A stretch of 64,000 bases of DNA from JBOGNO01 sp050747245 (GTDB lineage: Bacteria; Acidobacteriota; Terriglobia; Acidiferrales; UBA7541): contig JBOGNO010000012.1 of assembly GCA_050747245.1 (NCBI GenBank), positions 72,118-136,117 of the forward strand, written 5' to 3'. A model generated the notes under the pieces. The model was not told the DNA's origin, searched no databases, and saw only the letters and a list, made by a program, of their open reading frames with translations. Positions 19,201-26,437 of this stretch are shown here, piece after piece. A program made the translations under genes and the position numbers. Position 1 is the first letter of the stretch. Each line of letters opens with the position of its first letter.

Positions 19201-20939
19201 TATGTGGAATAGACCAGAGAAGATTGGGGAGAAGGTGTCGTCGTAAAGCTCACCTCGGCCACGAAAGCGTCGTCAGACCCGCCACCGAATGTGCCCTGAA
19301 TCGGATTCTTGAGATTAAATACAGTTGAGTTTGTGTCTCCTGTTACGTACGCATTTCCTGACGGATCGACCGCGATCGCGTTGCCGAAATCAGAAAGGTT
19401 TCCCCCAAGGAAACTCGAATAAATGATCGCCGAGCCATCTCCTTTGATTTTCGTTACGAACGCATTGGAACTGCCATTCAGGGTGGCCTGGAATGCCGCC
19501 ACATTGGGGAAGTTCGTGGAATTAGTCGTTCCCACTAGGTAGGCGTCCCCAATGTTGTCCACGGCTACGCCATTTGCCGTGTCGCTGCCATTGCCTCCCA
19601 GGTATGTCGAAAATAAAAGCGTCGAGCCATCCGCCTTGATTTTGGTGAGGAACCCCGCAGAAAACCCGTTCAGCGTTTGTTGTCCCGCGAGAGGATTCAG
19701 CGTTGGAAAGTTTGTCGATTGGGTGAATCCTGTGACCAAAATATCGCCGGTTGTCGTATTCAGGGCGACAGCGTTTCCCTGGTCGGTCCCGGAGCCTCCT
19801 AAAAATGTCGAAAAAATGAAGGCGGACCCTGCTGCGTTATATTTCGTCACGAACGCATCCTGACCCCCTCCGATGGTTGAGTTCGCGTGCAGTACCGGCG
19901 TGCTCCCCTGCGGGAAATCCGCCGAATTCGTGAACCCCGTGACGGTAGCTTGCCCAAGACTGTCGACCGCAATGCCCTGGCCCGCATCGCCGATGGCGTT
20001 GCTTCCACCCAGATAAGTTGAAAAGACCAGCGTGGGATCGATGATGAGCGGCTGCTTCTTGTCGTAGGCCCCGACCGAAAACGCTACGCCATCTTTTCCG
20101 CGCAATAAATAGTTGCCCGCAATTTCGCGCCGCGCGCCCGCGATCTCCTGATACACGATGGGTTTGTGCAAGCACACTGCCCCTGCGCTCGTTTCCAGCA
20201 CGACATCGCCCGCTTCATCTATGTGTATTTTCTCCGCGCCCTTCACGCGCCAGGCAATCGCGCGCGGGTCTGCTCCGGGCGCGACAACAAAATCCGTTTC
20301 CAACATTCCCGGATTGCCGTAGTACGCGATATCAATGTCCGGGTACGCGTTGCGATAAATCACTTTGCGGTAGTTTGGAATTCCTGTATGCCACTTCGCC
20401 GGCTCATTCCCGATAAAATAATTCGTGATCCCTTCGAGTTTTTCCGCTCCCGTTATCTGCGTATTCTGCGACGCGCCTGCAAGCTGCAATTTAAGAACTG
20501 CCTGCGACCATTTCGGTGCCTCATTTTTCGCGGGAAATAAATTTGCTCCCAGTTTCGCGTCTGACTCCTCCTTCGAATTTGCAGGTGCATATCGCAGTGA
20601 CATCACTGATTCGCCGGGCGTTAGAAAAAGCGTGTAGCCCTTGCCCCGCGCAAGATATTTCACGCGTGAGTCGGACTGGCCGCGGTTCTCTTCGAATGCG
20701 AGCGGAAGATCTCCAAACGCCCCGCTTGGCTTTGGCGCCGGCGCTGCGGCAGCGTCCTTTCGCGTGGAGGCTCGCAAAGTTGGTCCAGCACCCTTGGTCG
20801 GAAGCAGTCTCGCCACGGTCTGAAACCCGTCGCGGGCCGAGGCTTCGTTTTGCCGCGCGACTGCCGAGACCCGCAGGAGACAAGCAGCGGCAACTACGGA
20901 GAAGAGTATTGAAAGCATCCAAGTTCTTGAGAATTTCAT
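13287..20939 (-). CDS. Giant secreted repeat protein: SBBP beta-propeller repeats plus two blocks of choice-of-anchor-D/Ig-like domains
   Basis: A 2550-aa protein. The ATG at 20939 is chosen because GGGAGGAA lies just upstream and a signal peptide follows (MKFSRTWMLSILFSVVAAA); the open frame extends 96 codons further without such support. Order: a DUF7948-like N-domain (about 70-290, PLAFEENRGQSDSRVKYLARG); seven SBBP repeats of the type STYLGGSxxDxGxGIAVD (about 305-755); a first block of ASH/choice-of-anchor-D domains (about 770-1350); one putative Ig domain (about 1356-1440, GTPPAGLSLNTSTGLINGTP); an unknown domain to about 1910; and four more anchor-D repeats (about 1936-2380). The C-terminus is Ig-like and interrupted by two hydrophobic helices around KRERR (about 2465-2510). 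Likely a cell-surface or adhesion protein. A monocistronic minus-strand gene facing the TPR gene. Confidence 0.88.
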   Translation of the reverse strand: MKFSRTWMLSILFSVVAAACLLRVSAVARQNEASARDGFQTVARLLPTKGAGPTLRASTRKDAAAAPAPKPSGAFGDLPLAFEENRGQSDSRVKYLARGKGYTLFLTPGESVMSLRYAPANSKEESDAKLGANLFPAKNEAPKWSQAVLKLQLAGASQNTQITGAEKLEGITNYFIGNEPAKWHTGIPNYRKVIYRNAYPDIDIAYYGNPGMLETDFVVAPGADPRAIAWRVKGAEKIHIDEAGDVVLETSAGAVCLHKPIVYQEIAGARREIAGNYLLRGKDGVAFSVGAYDKKQPLIIDPTLVFSTYLGGSNAIGDAGQGIAVDSLGQATVTGFTNSADFPQGSTPVLHANSTIGGGQDAFVTKYNAAGSAFIFSTFLGGSGTDQGNAVALNTTTGDILVTGFTQSTNFPTLNPLAGQQTLNGFSAGFLTKIKADGSTLLFSTYLGGNGSDTANGVAVDNIGDAYLVGTTNSTNFPNVAAFQATLNGSSNAFVTKIKGDGSAIIYSSFLGGNLSDFGNAIAVDPSGNAYVTGDTNSTVFNLKNPIQGTFGGGSDDAFVAEVSFTTTPSPQSSLVYSTYLGGSASDLGNGIAVDSNGTAYVTGFTQSLDFPQNLGTPSLQAPDGFDAFLAKIAPNGASLAFATYWGSSIGGTLGSSIALDSSKNIFVGGQVFAGDLPTRDPLQTAPVTNSFAGMGFITEFLNNGSDFAFSTYLGGSTGFCSGTQVQALAIDPTNNIYVAGTVCQQLDFPTVNPKQASLGSTFPVSNANAFVSKISPTSSAGASVYPASLNLESVQIGSSSSSQTATLQNGTNVLTVNSVSLTGPNASDFTLVHSCGPTMQPNVTCQHIVTFKPTAGAAGTRTASVVINDSAGIQNISLTGNATAAPPPPTLGTISLAPSPVPAFPATEVGTTSAVFQNVTVTNTGTVAVQLQGFSFGGTNPGDYSAQSPSSGTNCFTLPSQTLNIGANCAVGISFHPQAAGPSSATLQVFGTITPDPATDNVSGTGTPPIAVLSTSPPTNPPTLSFGNQVINITSAAQIVTLANTSNSVTLTNINAFVSGSPGFAISMSTCGASLGPGLNCQISITFTPLTTGFQSAALVVMDSDPASPQFAFLNGFGLNANATLAPIFGTNLSFGRQTVGTSTFAKGIFLTNIGNVNLSYTLVPGGSAPGDYVVTDDPSCNGVITPTQNCFPTVVFLPTATGPRTAFVTIQSSTPGATGVPQVINLFGTGIPATTVDLEPSPTLTFPNTSVGNTSALQFAFFSNTGTQLDRNLGVFIAGANPGDFLVDFTNSTCTQAFFTGLDGEGSCNIGMRFAPTAAGPRTAILQVFDTAPGSPHQITLQGNQSTLSFTTTTLSSGIVNLPYGQMLQVTGNQGSVTFALTLGTPPAGLSLNTSTGLINGTPTTAGTSNFTVKATDSANNTTTGNFSITINPVTASTAAQLALLNGRYGFLRRGTNDPSTSIEDDEGSVNFDGLGNFTGIFDQNSEGGNPATQCNVAGTYSVGADNRALLRSTSIGPCVSGSAGASGVILALALGDVKNGVAASGRFIDFDDNGLPGSGGLGAGFLERQNPAAFTSASLPGTYVLGLTGQDTVLGRTVELALTTINNSLMIPSGGGSFDLNDNGTLISGTVTGSFTAPDANGHTVLTATVNGNMMSIDSMYIVSANEVIIMTLDPTASRILLAGQGFRQFNPNSFGLSSLTGPDIVSVAGPSASGTSALIGVATANVVGGVGHISVTSDKNEGGTVTLGQVQSGTYTMASIGRAVFTGLGSQNQIAYFIRPDRALLIGEDPSDPPFGEIAPQIGGPFSASPFINNFFFGQRELVPNGQEDLSGVAVLAPSNNLNATFDNSHSGGSLTLGGSIGISYTVDATGHFVGSDTNGGHESGYAISPFEAAFFETSNSSGPSVHPALTIAESIPLPPGVPSPATPAVNFATPVAIGSSALSSPLTITNAGVGPLQFATLINAADFSASGSCVTGLPSVVVVLDPGQTCQVTITFAPTASTPTNTLLNEMITVTTDPSTNLVITATGTALPAPAPGIQFTPGNSLAFNNQAVGTTSAQQTITVTNNGNLPLNIATVAPGGANPGDFTIVPGANTCANGTVLQPNANCLLPVTFAPTAGGARSATVTFTDNAPSANSQQVVTLTGTGLAAGIQFTPGSSLNFNSVLVGTTSGQQTITVTNNGTNTLTISNFAETGNAADFPVAQGAGDCTTGTVLLPNANCAVVVQFSPQAPGNRNATVTLTDNAPTPGSMQTLTFTGTGTAPAISPSVNSINFGGVAPTTTSPATTVTVTNSGTAPLHINNISITGTDHTDFNLVPGSTCLGTAPIAPNGTCTVGVTFTPPTANSFNAALTIMSDAFNAPTESIPLAGSGALLQITPAPGTSTTVTVSPGGTAVFPLVMNTNGFTGTVTLGCTSSQPTITCSVAPPTVQVTPNQPVQTAISVNTFCAWTAPPGTLPSWPGNGPLWPIMVTLAGLSVLVIALAAKRERRLGFALAMVALVAMMGAGCGSLAKGPAGRTPPGTYTITITATAQGITQSLQLTLNVL

Positions 20940-21248
20940 GCTTCCTCCCAACCAGACAGCCTTGCTTGGCAAACTTGAGCAAACCACCTGAAGCAACTCG
21001 CGCGGTTTGGAAATTGTGGGGCGCAAGCGTTGCGATGTCAAGAGTTTGAATCGTCCGGACCCAAAAAATCGGAAGCCAAGTTGGCCATCCAGTACTGGCC
21101 TGAGAATACTAGCCACGGGATGACGCGGCGATTGGATTGCAATCATCCTCGCGAATATCTCAACTGCCTTTTGCGCTTCTGGTTCTGATCCGGCGGCGTT
21201 AATTCGCGACGCCGATTGGTCTTGCACATTTTATCCATCGCCGCTCGC
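20940..21248. other. Gap between the esterase and the giant surface protein
   Basis: About 309 bases without a supportable gene. The frame of the giant protein stays open through most of it but lacks protein-like features. It should contain that gene's promoter and its Shine-Dalgarno at about 20942-20949. Confidence 0.45.
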
Positions 21249-22154
21249 TCAATGCGCGGTCGTCAATCCAAACGCGCGGGAATGAAATGCGAGCGAGGCC
21301 GGCAGATGCGACGCAAAATAAATCCAATCGTGCTTTCCGGGGTAGATGTGAAACTCGTGCGGGATTTTTCGCGCGGTCAGCAGCTTGTCCAGCGCTTTCG
21401 CTCCGGCATCGAATCCGTAGTCATCCTCCGATCCGCAATCAAAATAAATTTGCAGCTCGCCCGGACGCAGCCGCGTGCGCGCCAGCGTGAAGGGGCTGTT
21501 GCGGGCCCAGAACGCCGCATCAGGAGGCAATCCAAACACACGTCCCAGAAATCGCAGTTGCATCGAGGCGGCCTGATCTGATACCGCACTCACCGGAGGT
21601 TTTTCCATCAGCGAAGCGCTGTGTGCGCTCACGGCGCCGAAACGATCCGGATATTTGAACGCAAAATGCAAAGCTCCGTAGCCGCCCATGGAAATCCCGC
21701 TGATTCCGCGGTTCATTCTTCCCGGCAGAATGCGGTAACGCTTTTCGATGAACGGAAGAAATTCCCGCATGAAAAAATCTTCGTAGCGCGTCCTGCCGTC
21801 GTGCGAATCGACGTAGAAACTGCTGTCCGCGTCCGGCGTCACGATCACGAATTCGCCGATGGTGTGTTTTTCCCAGAGATCCTCGATGACGTTGAAGGCC
21901 CCGGAGCGCACTAGGCTCTGCTCGTTGTCGCCGATGCCGTGCAGATCGTAGAGCACGGGAAAGCGCTGCGTTTTATCCGCGTCGTAGCCGGGTGGCAAGA
22001 GCGCGCAAAATTTCACGTCGCGCGCGAGAAACGCGCTGCGCATGGCCAGACATTCCGCGCGTCCGGTGGCCTGCGCGGCGGCTATTGAAGGCGCAATCAG
22101 TTGCAAAAATAAACCGATGAAGGCGGCCGCCGCGGCGCGGCGGAAATTATTCAT
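21249..22154 (-). CDS. Secreted putative esterase (esterase D / antigen-85 alpha/beta-hydrolase family)
   Basis: A 301-aa alpha/beta hydrolase with a signal peptide (cleavage near APSIAAAQA, about residue 28). The oxyanion-side motif is VLYDLHGIGDNEQS. The nucleophile elbow is GISMGGYG with Ser155, and the remaining triad is probably Asp244 or 245 in DCGSEDD and His275 in GKHDW. This matches the PF00756-type esterases acting on acyl esters such as S-formylglutathione, trehalose mycolates or siderophore esters; the substrate here is unknown. Its ATG overlaps the end of the ABC permease gene by 8 bp, so it is the third gene of an ATPase-permease-esterase operon and is probably translationally coupled. 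Confidence 0.85.
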   Translation of the reverse strand: MNNFRRAAAAAFIGLFLQLIAPSIAAAQATGRAECLAMRSAFLARDVKFCALLPPGYDADKTQRFPVLYDLHGIGDNEQSLVRSGAFNVIEDLWEKHTIGEFVIVTPDADSSFYVDSHDGRTRYEDFFMREFLPFIEKRYRILPGRMNRGISGISMGGYGALHFAFKYPDRFGAVSAHSASLMEKPPVSAVSDQAASMQLRFLGRVFGLPPDAAFWARNSPFTLARTRLRPGELQIYFDCGSEDDYGFDAGAKALDKLLTARKIPHEFHIYPGKHDWIYFASHLPASLAFHSRAFGLTTAH

Positions 22155-23538
22155 ACCGCAGCGCCTCGACCGGATTGAGGCGCGCGGCCCGCGCCGCCGG
22201 ATAGAGTCCCGCGGCGAGACTCACGACGACGGAAAAAGCGATGGCGCCGGCCGCGAGCCACCACGGTACGGCGGAAACCTGGACACTAGGCAGATTTTGC
22301 TGGTGCAGATAAAAATTCGTGCCCCCGGTGAGTGCGCGGCCGATCAGCCATCCGAGTCCTACGCCGAGAATGCCCCCGAAAATTCCCATCGCGCCGGCTT
22401 CGGCGAAAAAGAGGCGGCGCACGTCACGGTCCGCGGCGCCGAGAGCTTTCAAAACGCCGATTTCACGCCGCCTTTCGAGAATGGCCATCACCAGGGTGTT
22501 GATGATTCCGAGAGAAGCGACGGCCAGAGCGAGGCTGCCGAAAATACCAAGCAATAAATCGAGCACGGTAAAAAAAGTTCGCAATCCGCGAGCGGCGTCG
22601 AGCAGGGAGAAGGCCGCGAAGCCCATGTTTTTCACAGCGTCCTCGACGGCCTGCACGTCCTTGGGGCTCTTCACGCGCACCGTCAGATTGCCGTAGCCGG
22701 GATTCTTGGACCGGCCGTTCACTATGTCGCGCAGGTCGCTCGCCTGCGCGGTGCGCAATTGTTCGGCAAGCGCGAGTGGGATCATCAAGCGGCCTCCGCC
22801 GAATCCTCCTCCGCCCACGCCGGGATCCGTTTCGATAATGCCGACGATGCGCAGCGTTTTTTCCTTTGGGACGATGGAGAATCCGGCGCCCGTGTTCGCA
22901 GCCTGGCCGCCAGAAGTTTTCGCGTCGGCGGACCCGGATTTTGCTCCATTCGATTGCGAATCCGGAGGCAGCGCCTGGCGCTCCGCGTATCGCAGCACAA
23001 CTTTTTTTCCAATCAGCGTTGGCGGCTTATCGGAAAGCTCCTTGGCAAATTCGATTTGGAGAATTGCTTCATCGGCCTCGGGCCCGGAGAAAAAATTTCC
23101 GGTCATGCCGTCAAACGCGCCGCTGGCTTTCTGCGATTCAGGCACGCCGGAGACCATGGTGGCATACGGCGCATCGTTGTAGCGGATTTCGCTGAGAAAG
23201 CGGATTTGCGGATAGACCTCGGTGACGTTGGCAAGCCGGGAGATTTCCTGGCGCGCGTCTTCGTCGAGCGGGCGGGGCTCCTCGGGCGGCGCGGCGGGGT
23301 TCGCATTCATCGCGCGGCCGAAGCCGCGGAAATTAATTTTCGGCGCGACGAACACGGCGTCGAACAATCCGGATTTTTCGAGGCGCGCCGAAGCGAGCTG
23401 CTGCAATCCGACTCCGAGAGAGAGCATGGCCACGAGCGAGGCGACGCCCACAGCGATTCCCAGAGTGGTGAGCGAATTGCGGAGCACGGCCTCGCGTAAA
23501 TTCCGCGCCGCGAGTTCCGCGAGATCTCCAGCCTTCAC
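22147..23538 (-). CDS. ABC transporter permease, MacB/FtsX type
   Basis: A 463-aa permease. One TM helix near residues 20-45 is followed by a large extracytoplasmic MacB_PCD-like domain (about 50-320). Three C-terminal helices (FtsX domain, about 330-450) contain ILERRREIGVLKALGA, a hallmark of this family, and the end PVEALRYE is also standard. MacB-type systems move substrates from the periplasm or outer leaflet by mechanotransmission rather than classical transport. A Gly-rich loop (VGGGGFGGG) sits in the periplasmic domain. The GTG start overlaps the ATPase stop as GTGA, so the two are coupled. No separate membrane-fusion protein (MacA) is encoded alongside. Confidence 0.9.
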   Translation of the reverse strand: MKAGDLAELAARNLREAVLRNSLTTLGIAVGVASLVAMLSLGVGLQQLASARLEKSGLFDAVFVAPKINFRGFGRAMNANPAAPPEEPRPLDEDARQEISRLANVTEVYPQIRFLSEIRYNDAPYATMVSGVPESQKASGAFDGMTGNFFSGPEADEAILQIEFAKELSDKPPTLIGKKVVLRYAERQALPPDSQSNGAKSGSADAKTSGGQAANTGAGFSIVPKEKTLRIVGIIETDPGVGGGGFGGGRLMIPLALAEQLRTAQASDLRDIVNGRSKNPGYGNLTVRVKSPKDVQAVEDAVKNMGFAAFSLLDAARGLRTFFTVLDLLLGIFGSLALAVASLGIINTLVMAILERRREIGVLKALGAADRDVRRLFFAEAGAMGIFGGILGVGLGWLIGRALTGGTNFYLHQQNLPSVQVSAVPWWLAAGAIAFSVVVSLAAGLYPAARAARLNPVEALRYE

Positions 23539-24245
23539 GATTTTCCTCCGTTGCTCACGAGGCGCCCGTCGGAGAGCGTGACGATGCGGTGCGCAAAGCG
23601 TTCCGCGAGCCCGCGCTCGTGCGTGACCAGCACGACGGTCATTCCGGATTCGTTGATTTCGCGGAAGAGAAGCATGATCTGCTCGCCGTTCACGCTATCG
23701 AGATTGCCGGTGGGCTCGTCGGCGAGCAAAATCGCGGGGCGATTGACGAGGGCGCGGGCCAGGGAGGCGCGTTGCTGTTCGCCGCCGGAAAGTTCGGTGG
23801 GGCGGTGGCGCTGGCGCGCTTCGAGGCGGACGCGCGCGAGAGATTCTTTGACGCGCGCGGCGCGCTCCGTGCGTGGGATCTCCGCCAAGCGCAGCGGCAG
23901 CTCAACATTTTCCTGAAGGGTCATGCGCGGCAATAGATTGAACGCTTGAAAGACCATCCCCACAGTCTGGCAGCGGTGGCGGGCGAGATCGTCGGAGCTC
24001 ATCTCCGCGAGATTTTTGCCGAGGGCGAAAATTTTTCCGGAGGTTGGACGGTCGAGGCCGGCAACAAGATTGAGCAACGTAGATTTTCCGGAGCCGGAGC
24101 TGCCGAGCAAGGCGACGAATTCTCCCGCGCGGATTTCAAGCGAGACATCATCCACCGCGCGGATCAACTCCTCGCCCATTTTGTATTGGCGAGAAACGCC
24201 TTCGGTGCGAATCGCGGTACCGTTTTTGTCAGTAGCTATGTTCAT
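23535..24245 (-). CDS. ABC transporter ATP-binding protein, MacB/LolD type
   Basis: A 236-aa nucleotide-binding subunit. Walker A is GSSGSGKST at 48-56, the signature is LSGGEQQ at 152-158, Walker B is ILLADE at 172-177, and the switch histidine follows in VTHERGLAERF. VFQAFNLLPRMTLQENVELPL is the Q-loop typical of LolD/MacB/FtsE ATPases. It powers the permease encoded immediately downstream with a 4-bp overlap. The ATG at 24245 has AGGGAGCG directly before it. It is the first gene of the ATPase-permease-esterase operon, so the promoter should lie in the repeat-bearing region 24246-24400. Confidence 0.93.
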   Translation of the reverse strand: MNIATDKNGTAIRTEGVSRQYKMGEELIRAVDDVSLEIRAGEFVALLGSSGSGKSTLLNLVAGLDRPTSGKIFALGKNLAEMSSDDLARHRCQTVGMVFQAFNLLPRMTLQENVELPLRLAEIPRTERAARVKESLARVRLEARQRHRPTELSGGEQQRASLARALVNRPAILLADEPTGNLDSVNGEQIMLLFREINESGMTVVLVTHERGLAERFAHRIVTLSDGRLVSNGGKS

Positions 24246-24403
24246 CGCTCCCTGAGTTCATTGAGTTTTCGTCTCTGCCCCTCGATGGTACTACGTACGG
24301 CGGCGGAGTTGCGTTGCATCGAGGGGGGGCAGTTGGGGGTACTGGCACTCGTTCGGAAAATGACGTCCCGATAGACGGCATCGGGATGCAAAAAGCGCAT
24401 TTT

Positions 24404-24485
24404 TGTAGCGATTGATTTTTTGGATGTTGTTGATTTGTGGTGAGTTAACATTGCAATCAATAATTTGGTGTAGCGATTGATTTTT
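24404..24485. repeat. 17-bp direct repeat, two copies 65 bp apart
   Basis: TGTAGCGATTGATTTTT occurs exactly at 24404-24420 and again at 24469-24485. Between them lies a partly inverted relative (GCAATCAATAA near 24453). The spacing of about six helical turns would suit a DNA-binding protein, but that is inference. Confidence 0.75.
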
Positions 24486-24618
24486 GCCACTTGGAGGCGG
24501 GGAATTGGCCGCGGAGATTACGGAGACGCGGAGATTTGCGGGCTGCTCCCGGGAGGACAGCATTCGCGCTGAGGTTTCGTCGCGGCGGCTCGAAGGATTG
24601 GAATTCTCAAATGGCATT

Positions 24619-24699
24619 TGTGTCTCGATTAGGATTTGGCTTCATCCTTTGTTTTCAATGACTTAAGTCGAGTCTTGTTTCTGGGTGTGTCTCGATTAG
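24619..24699. repeat. 14-bp direct repeat, two copies 67 bp apart
   Basis: TGTGTCTCGATTAG occurs at 24619-24632 and at 24686-24699. The offset is close to that of the 17-bp repeat just upstream. No other function is visible. Confidence 0.6.
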
Positions 24700-24728
24700 A
24701 AGTGACCTCCGGGGCATGATAACAGAAG

Positions 24729-24748
24729 GGCGGGGAAGTTTCCCCGCC
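24729..24748. other. Perfect inverted repeat (GGCGGGGAA / TTCCCCGCC)
   Basis: 9-bp arms at 24729-24737 and 24740-24748 are separated by GT. There is no T-run after it, so it is not a canonical terminator; it could be a hairpin or a dyad binding site. Confidence 0.5.
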
Positions 24749-25088
24749 GCGGCCAATTGCCCTAATTTGGTGGCTAATTGTAGCACATGTGTGATGGCAA
24801 GTAAAGTACCAAAACTAGTAAGGGTGACTGTCCCTTAGAGTCAATTAAAGTGGTAAAATACGGAACTAGAGGAGAGCAAACGCCTTACCGAAAGAAGGGT
24901 GACAGAACTATTCAAGCTCCTTACTGGCCGTCTGGCGATTTCCGGTGCGAGGCTCATGACTCTTTTTTCTAATCTCACAGCTTGAGGATTGGTTCGAGAA
25001 TGATGCGAGACGCTTCTGGCCGGACCGGGGTTTTTTGTGCCAGCGGGAGTGTGCCAATGGGTCCGGGCGCACCAGGGAGCCGTAGCTG

Positions 25089-26234
25089 ATGCCTCGAAGT
25101 TTGTCGTGGACCATGACTCGGTGTTTTTTGCTAATCATCTATGCGTGTTCACATGCTTATGCTCAGTCGCAGACGCCGAAAATCACAAGGATCAAACTCG
25201 AAGACTACGGCTGGCAGCCGGTCCCCAATGGGCCACAATCATTTGGACATATATATTGGCCAAATCTGAAGCTGGACCACAAAGGGCGTGTTTTGGTCGG
25301 ATTCACGGTGCGCGAGGGCTACGCCTTAGCCACGGGGGAACATCCCGGACGCTCCTTCCGTATTCTGCGATTCGCTGCCGAAGGCAAGCTGGACCTTTCC
25401 CTCGATCTGCCGACAAACGATTGGTACAGGAACGGATTTTACCTGGGCCCGGACGACCAAATCTTCGCTCGGGCTAACGATACACTTCAGATCTTTTCGG
25501 AAAATGAGAGCGGCAAGAAGGACGCGGCCTGGCGGCCTGTAGTACCTTGTCCCGCCGGGAATTGCTTTATCAGCCAGTCGGGTAGTCGCCGGACGCTGGT
25601 CCTCAGAGTTGAGCCACTTGTTGGGGGACGCGATCGCTCTACGTACACAATTCTGGATGCATCCTCTTCTCCTCCGCGTGTTGTGCGGACATGTTCCCAG
25701 ATGGCGTTTTGGGCGGAACAAATCACGGATAGGTTCGCGTATTGGCCGTTTTACGATAGAGATGACGACCTGATGGTTCGCTTCCCATTTTGCGACGTGG
25801 ATCATTACGAGGAATTTCCCAAGTTGGGCCGAGGAGCCATGGCCCACATCCTCAATGATGAGGTTTTTCTTAAGATCGGCATTACCCTCCACGGGCCGTT
25901 CAAGGTAGAGCTCGTTGGCGTCGATGGGCAAGTCAAGTTCTCCAAGGAAGCGCCCAAGCACGAAAAGATCGACCCCAATAAAATAGCGACCGACGAACGC
26001 TACGACCGTTTCGCATTTATGGTGATTACGGTGCGCGGCGCGCATCCTAGCCTCGATATTAGCGGGCACGTGGTTGCGCGGCGAATTCTGGTTCTAGATC
26101 AGACTGGAAACGAACTCTCATCGATCCCGACGGAGACCAATTACCACTTGGATTTCAACTTTGCTATGAGTCCTGACGGCCATCGGCTTGCGATTCTGGA
26201 CGAGGGCGTGGTGACGATTGTGGAGCTTCCGTGA
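25089..26234 (+). CDS. Secreted hypothetical protein, probably beta-propeller-like
   Basis: A 381-aa protein with an N-terminal signal peptide (MTRCFLLIIYACSHAYAQS from residue 9). I do not recognise a named family. The mature part is rich in short beta-strand repeats such as LKLDHKGRVLVGFTVREG, FYLGPDDQIFARAND and DFNFAMSPDGHRLAILDEG, the last resembling PD40/WD40 blades, so a six- or seven-bladed propeller is likely. Six cysteines in the middle may form disulfides. The ATG at 25089 is preceded by GGGAG nine bases upstream; an internal ATG at 25113 would also leave the signal peptide intact. No operon partners are apparent. Confidence 0.72.
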   Translation: MPRSLSWTMTRCFLLIIYACSHAYAQSQTPKITRIKLEDYGWQPVPNGPQSFGHIYWPNLKLDHKGRVLVGFTVREGYALATGEHPGRSFRILRFAAEGKLDLSLDLPTNDWYRNGFYLGPDDQIFARANDTLQIFSENESGKKDAAWRPVVPCPAGNCFISQSGSRRTLVLRVEPLVGGRDRSTYTILDASSSPPRVVRTCSQMAFWAEQITDRFAYWPFYDRDDDLMVRFPFCDVDHYEEFPKLGRGAMAHILNDEVFLKIGITLHGPFKVELVGVDGQVKFSKEAPKHEKIDPNKIATDERYDRFAFMVITVRGAHPSLDISGHVVARRILVLDQTGNELSSIPTETNYHLDFNFAMSPDGHRLAILDEGVVTIVELP

Positions 26235-26437
26235 GCAGAGGCACCGGAGCGCACAGTTAAGTATGGGAACTGGCGAACTTCCTCGCTCTGGTCAGCGGGC
26301 GGGTGGGGTATGCTGTTCATCTTCAGCTCTTCTGGGGGTCAGAGGGGTGATTTCGTCGCTAGAGTTTTTGGCTGATTACATCCATGGCTATTTCCTGTGA
26401 GAGGATGCGAGGGCGTGTAAGCTACTCGGCCGGGATG

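Larger units (their letters stand above)
24246..25088. other. AT-richer intergenic region with short direct repeats
   Basis: About 840 bases between divergently transcribed genes, visibly lower in GC than its surroundings. It contains two pairs of direct repeats (listed separately) and a hairpin. I found no supportable gene; the 60-aa open frame at 24484 has no coding character. The stretch 24770-24900 is AT-rich and may hold the promoter of the gene at 25089. Confidence 0.5.
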
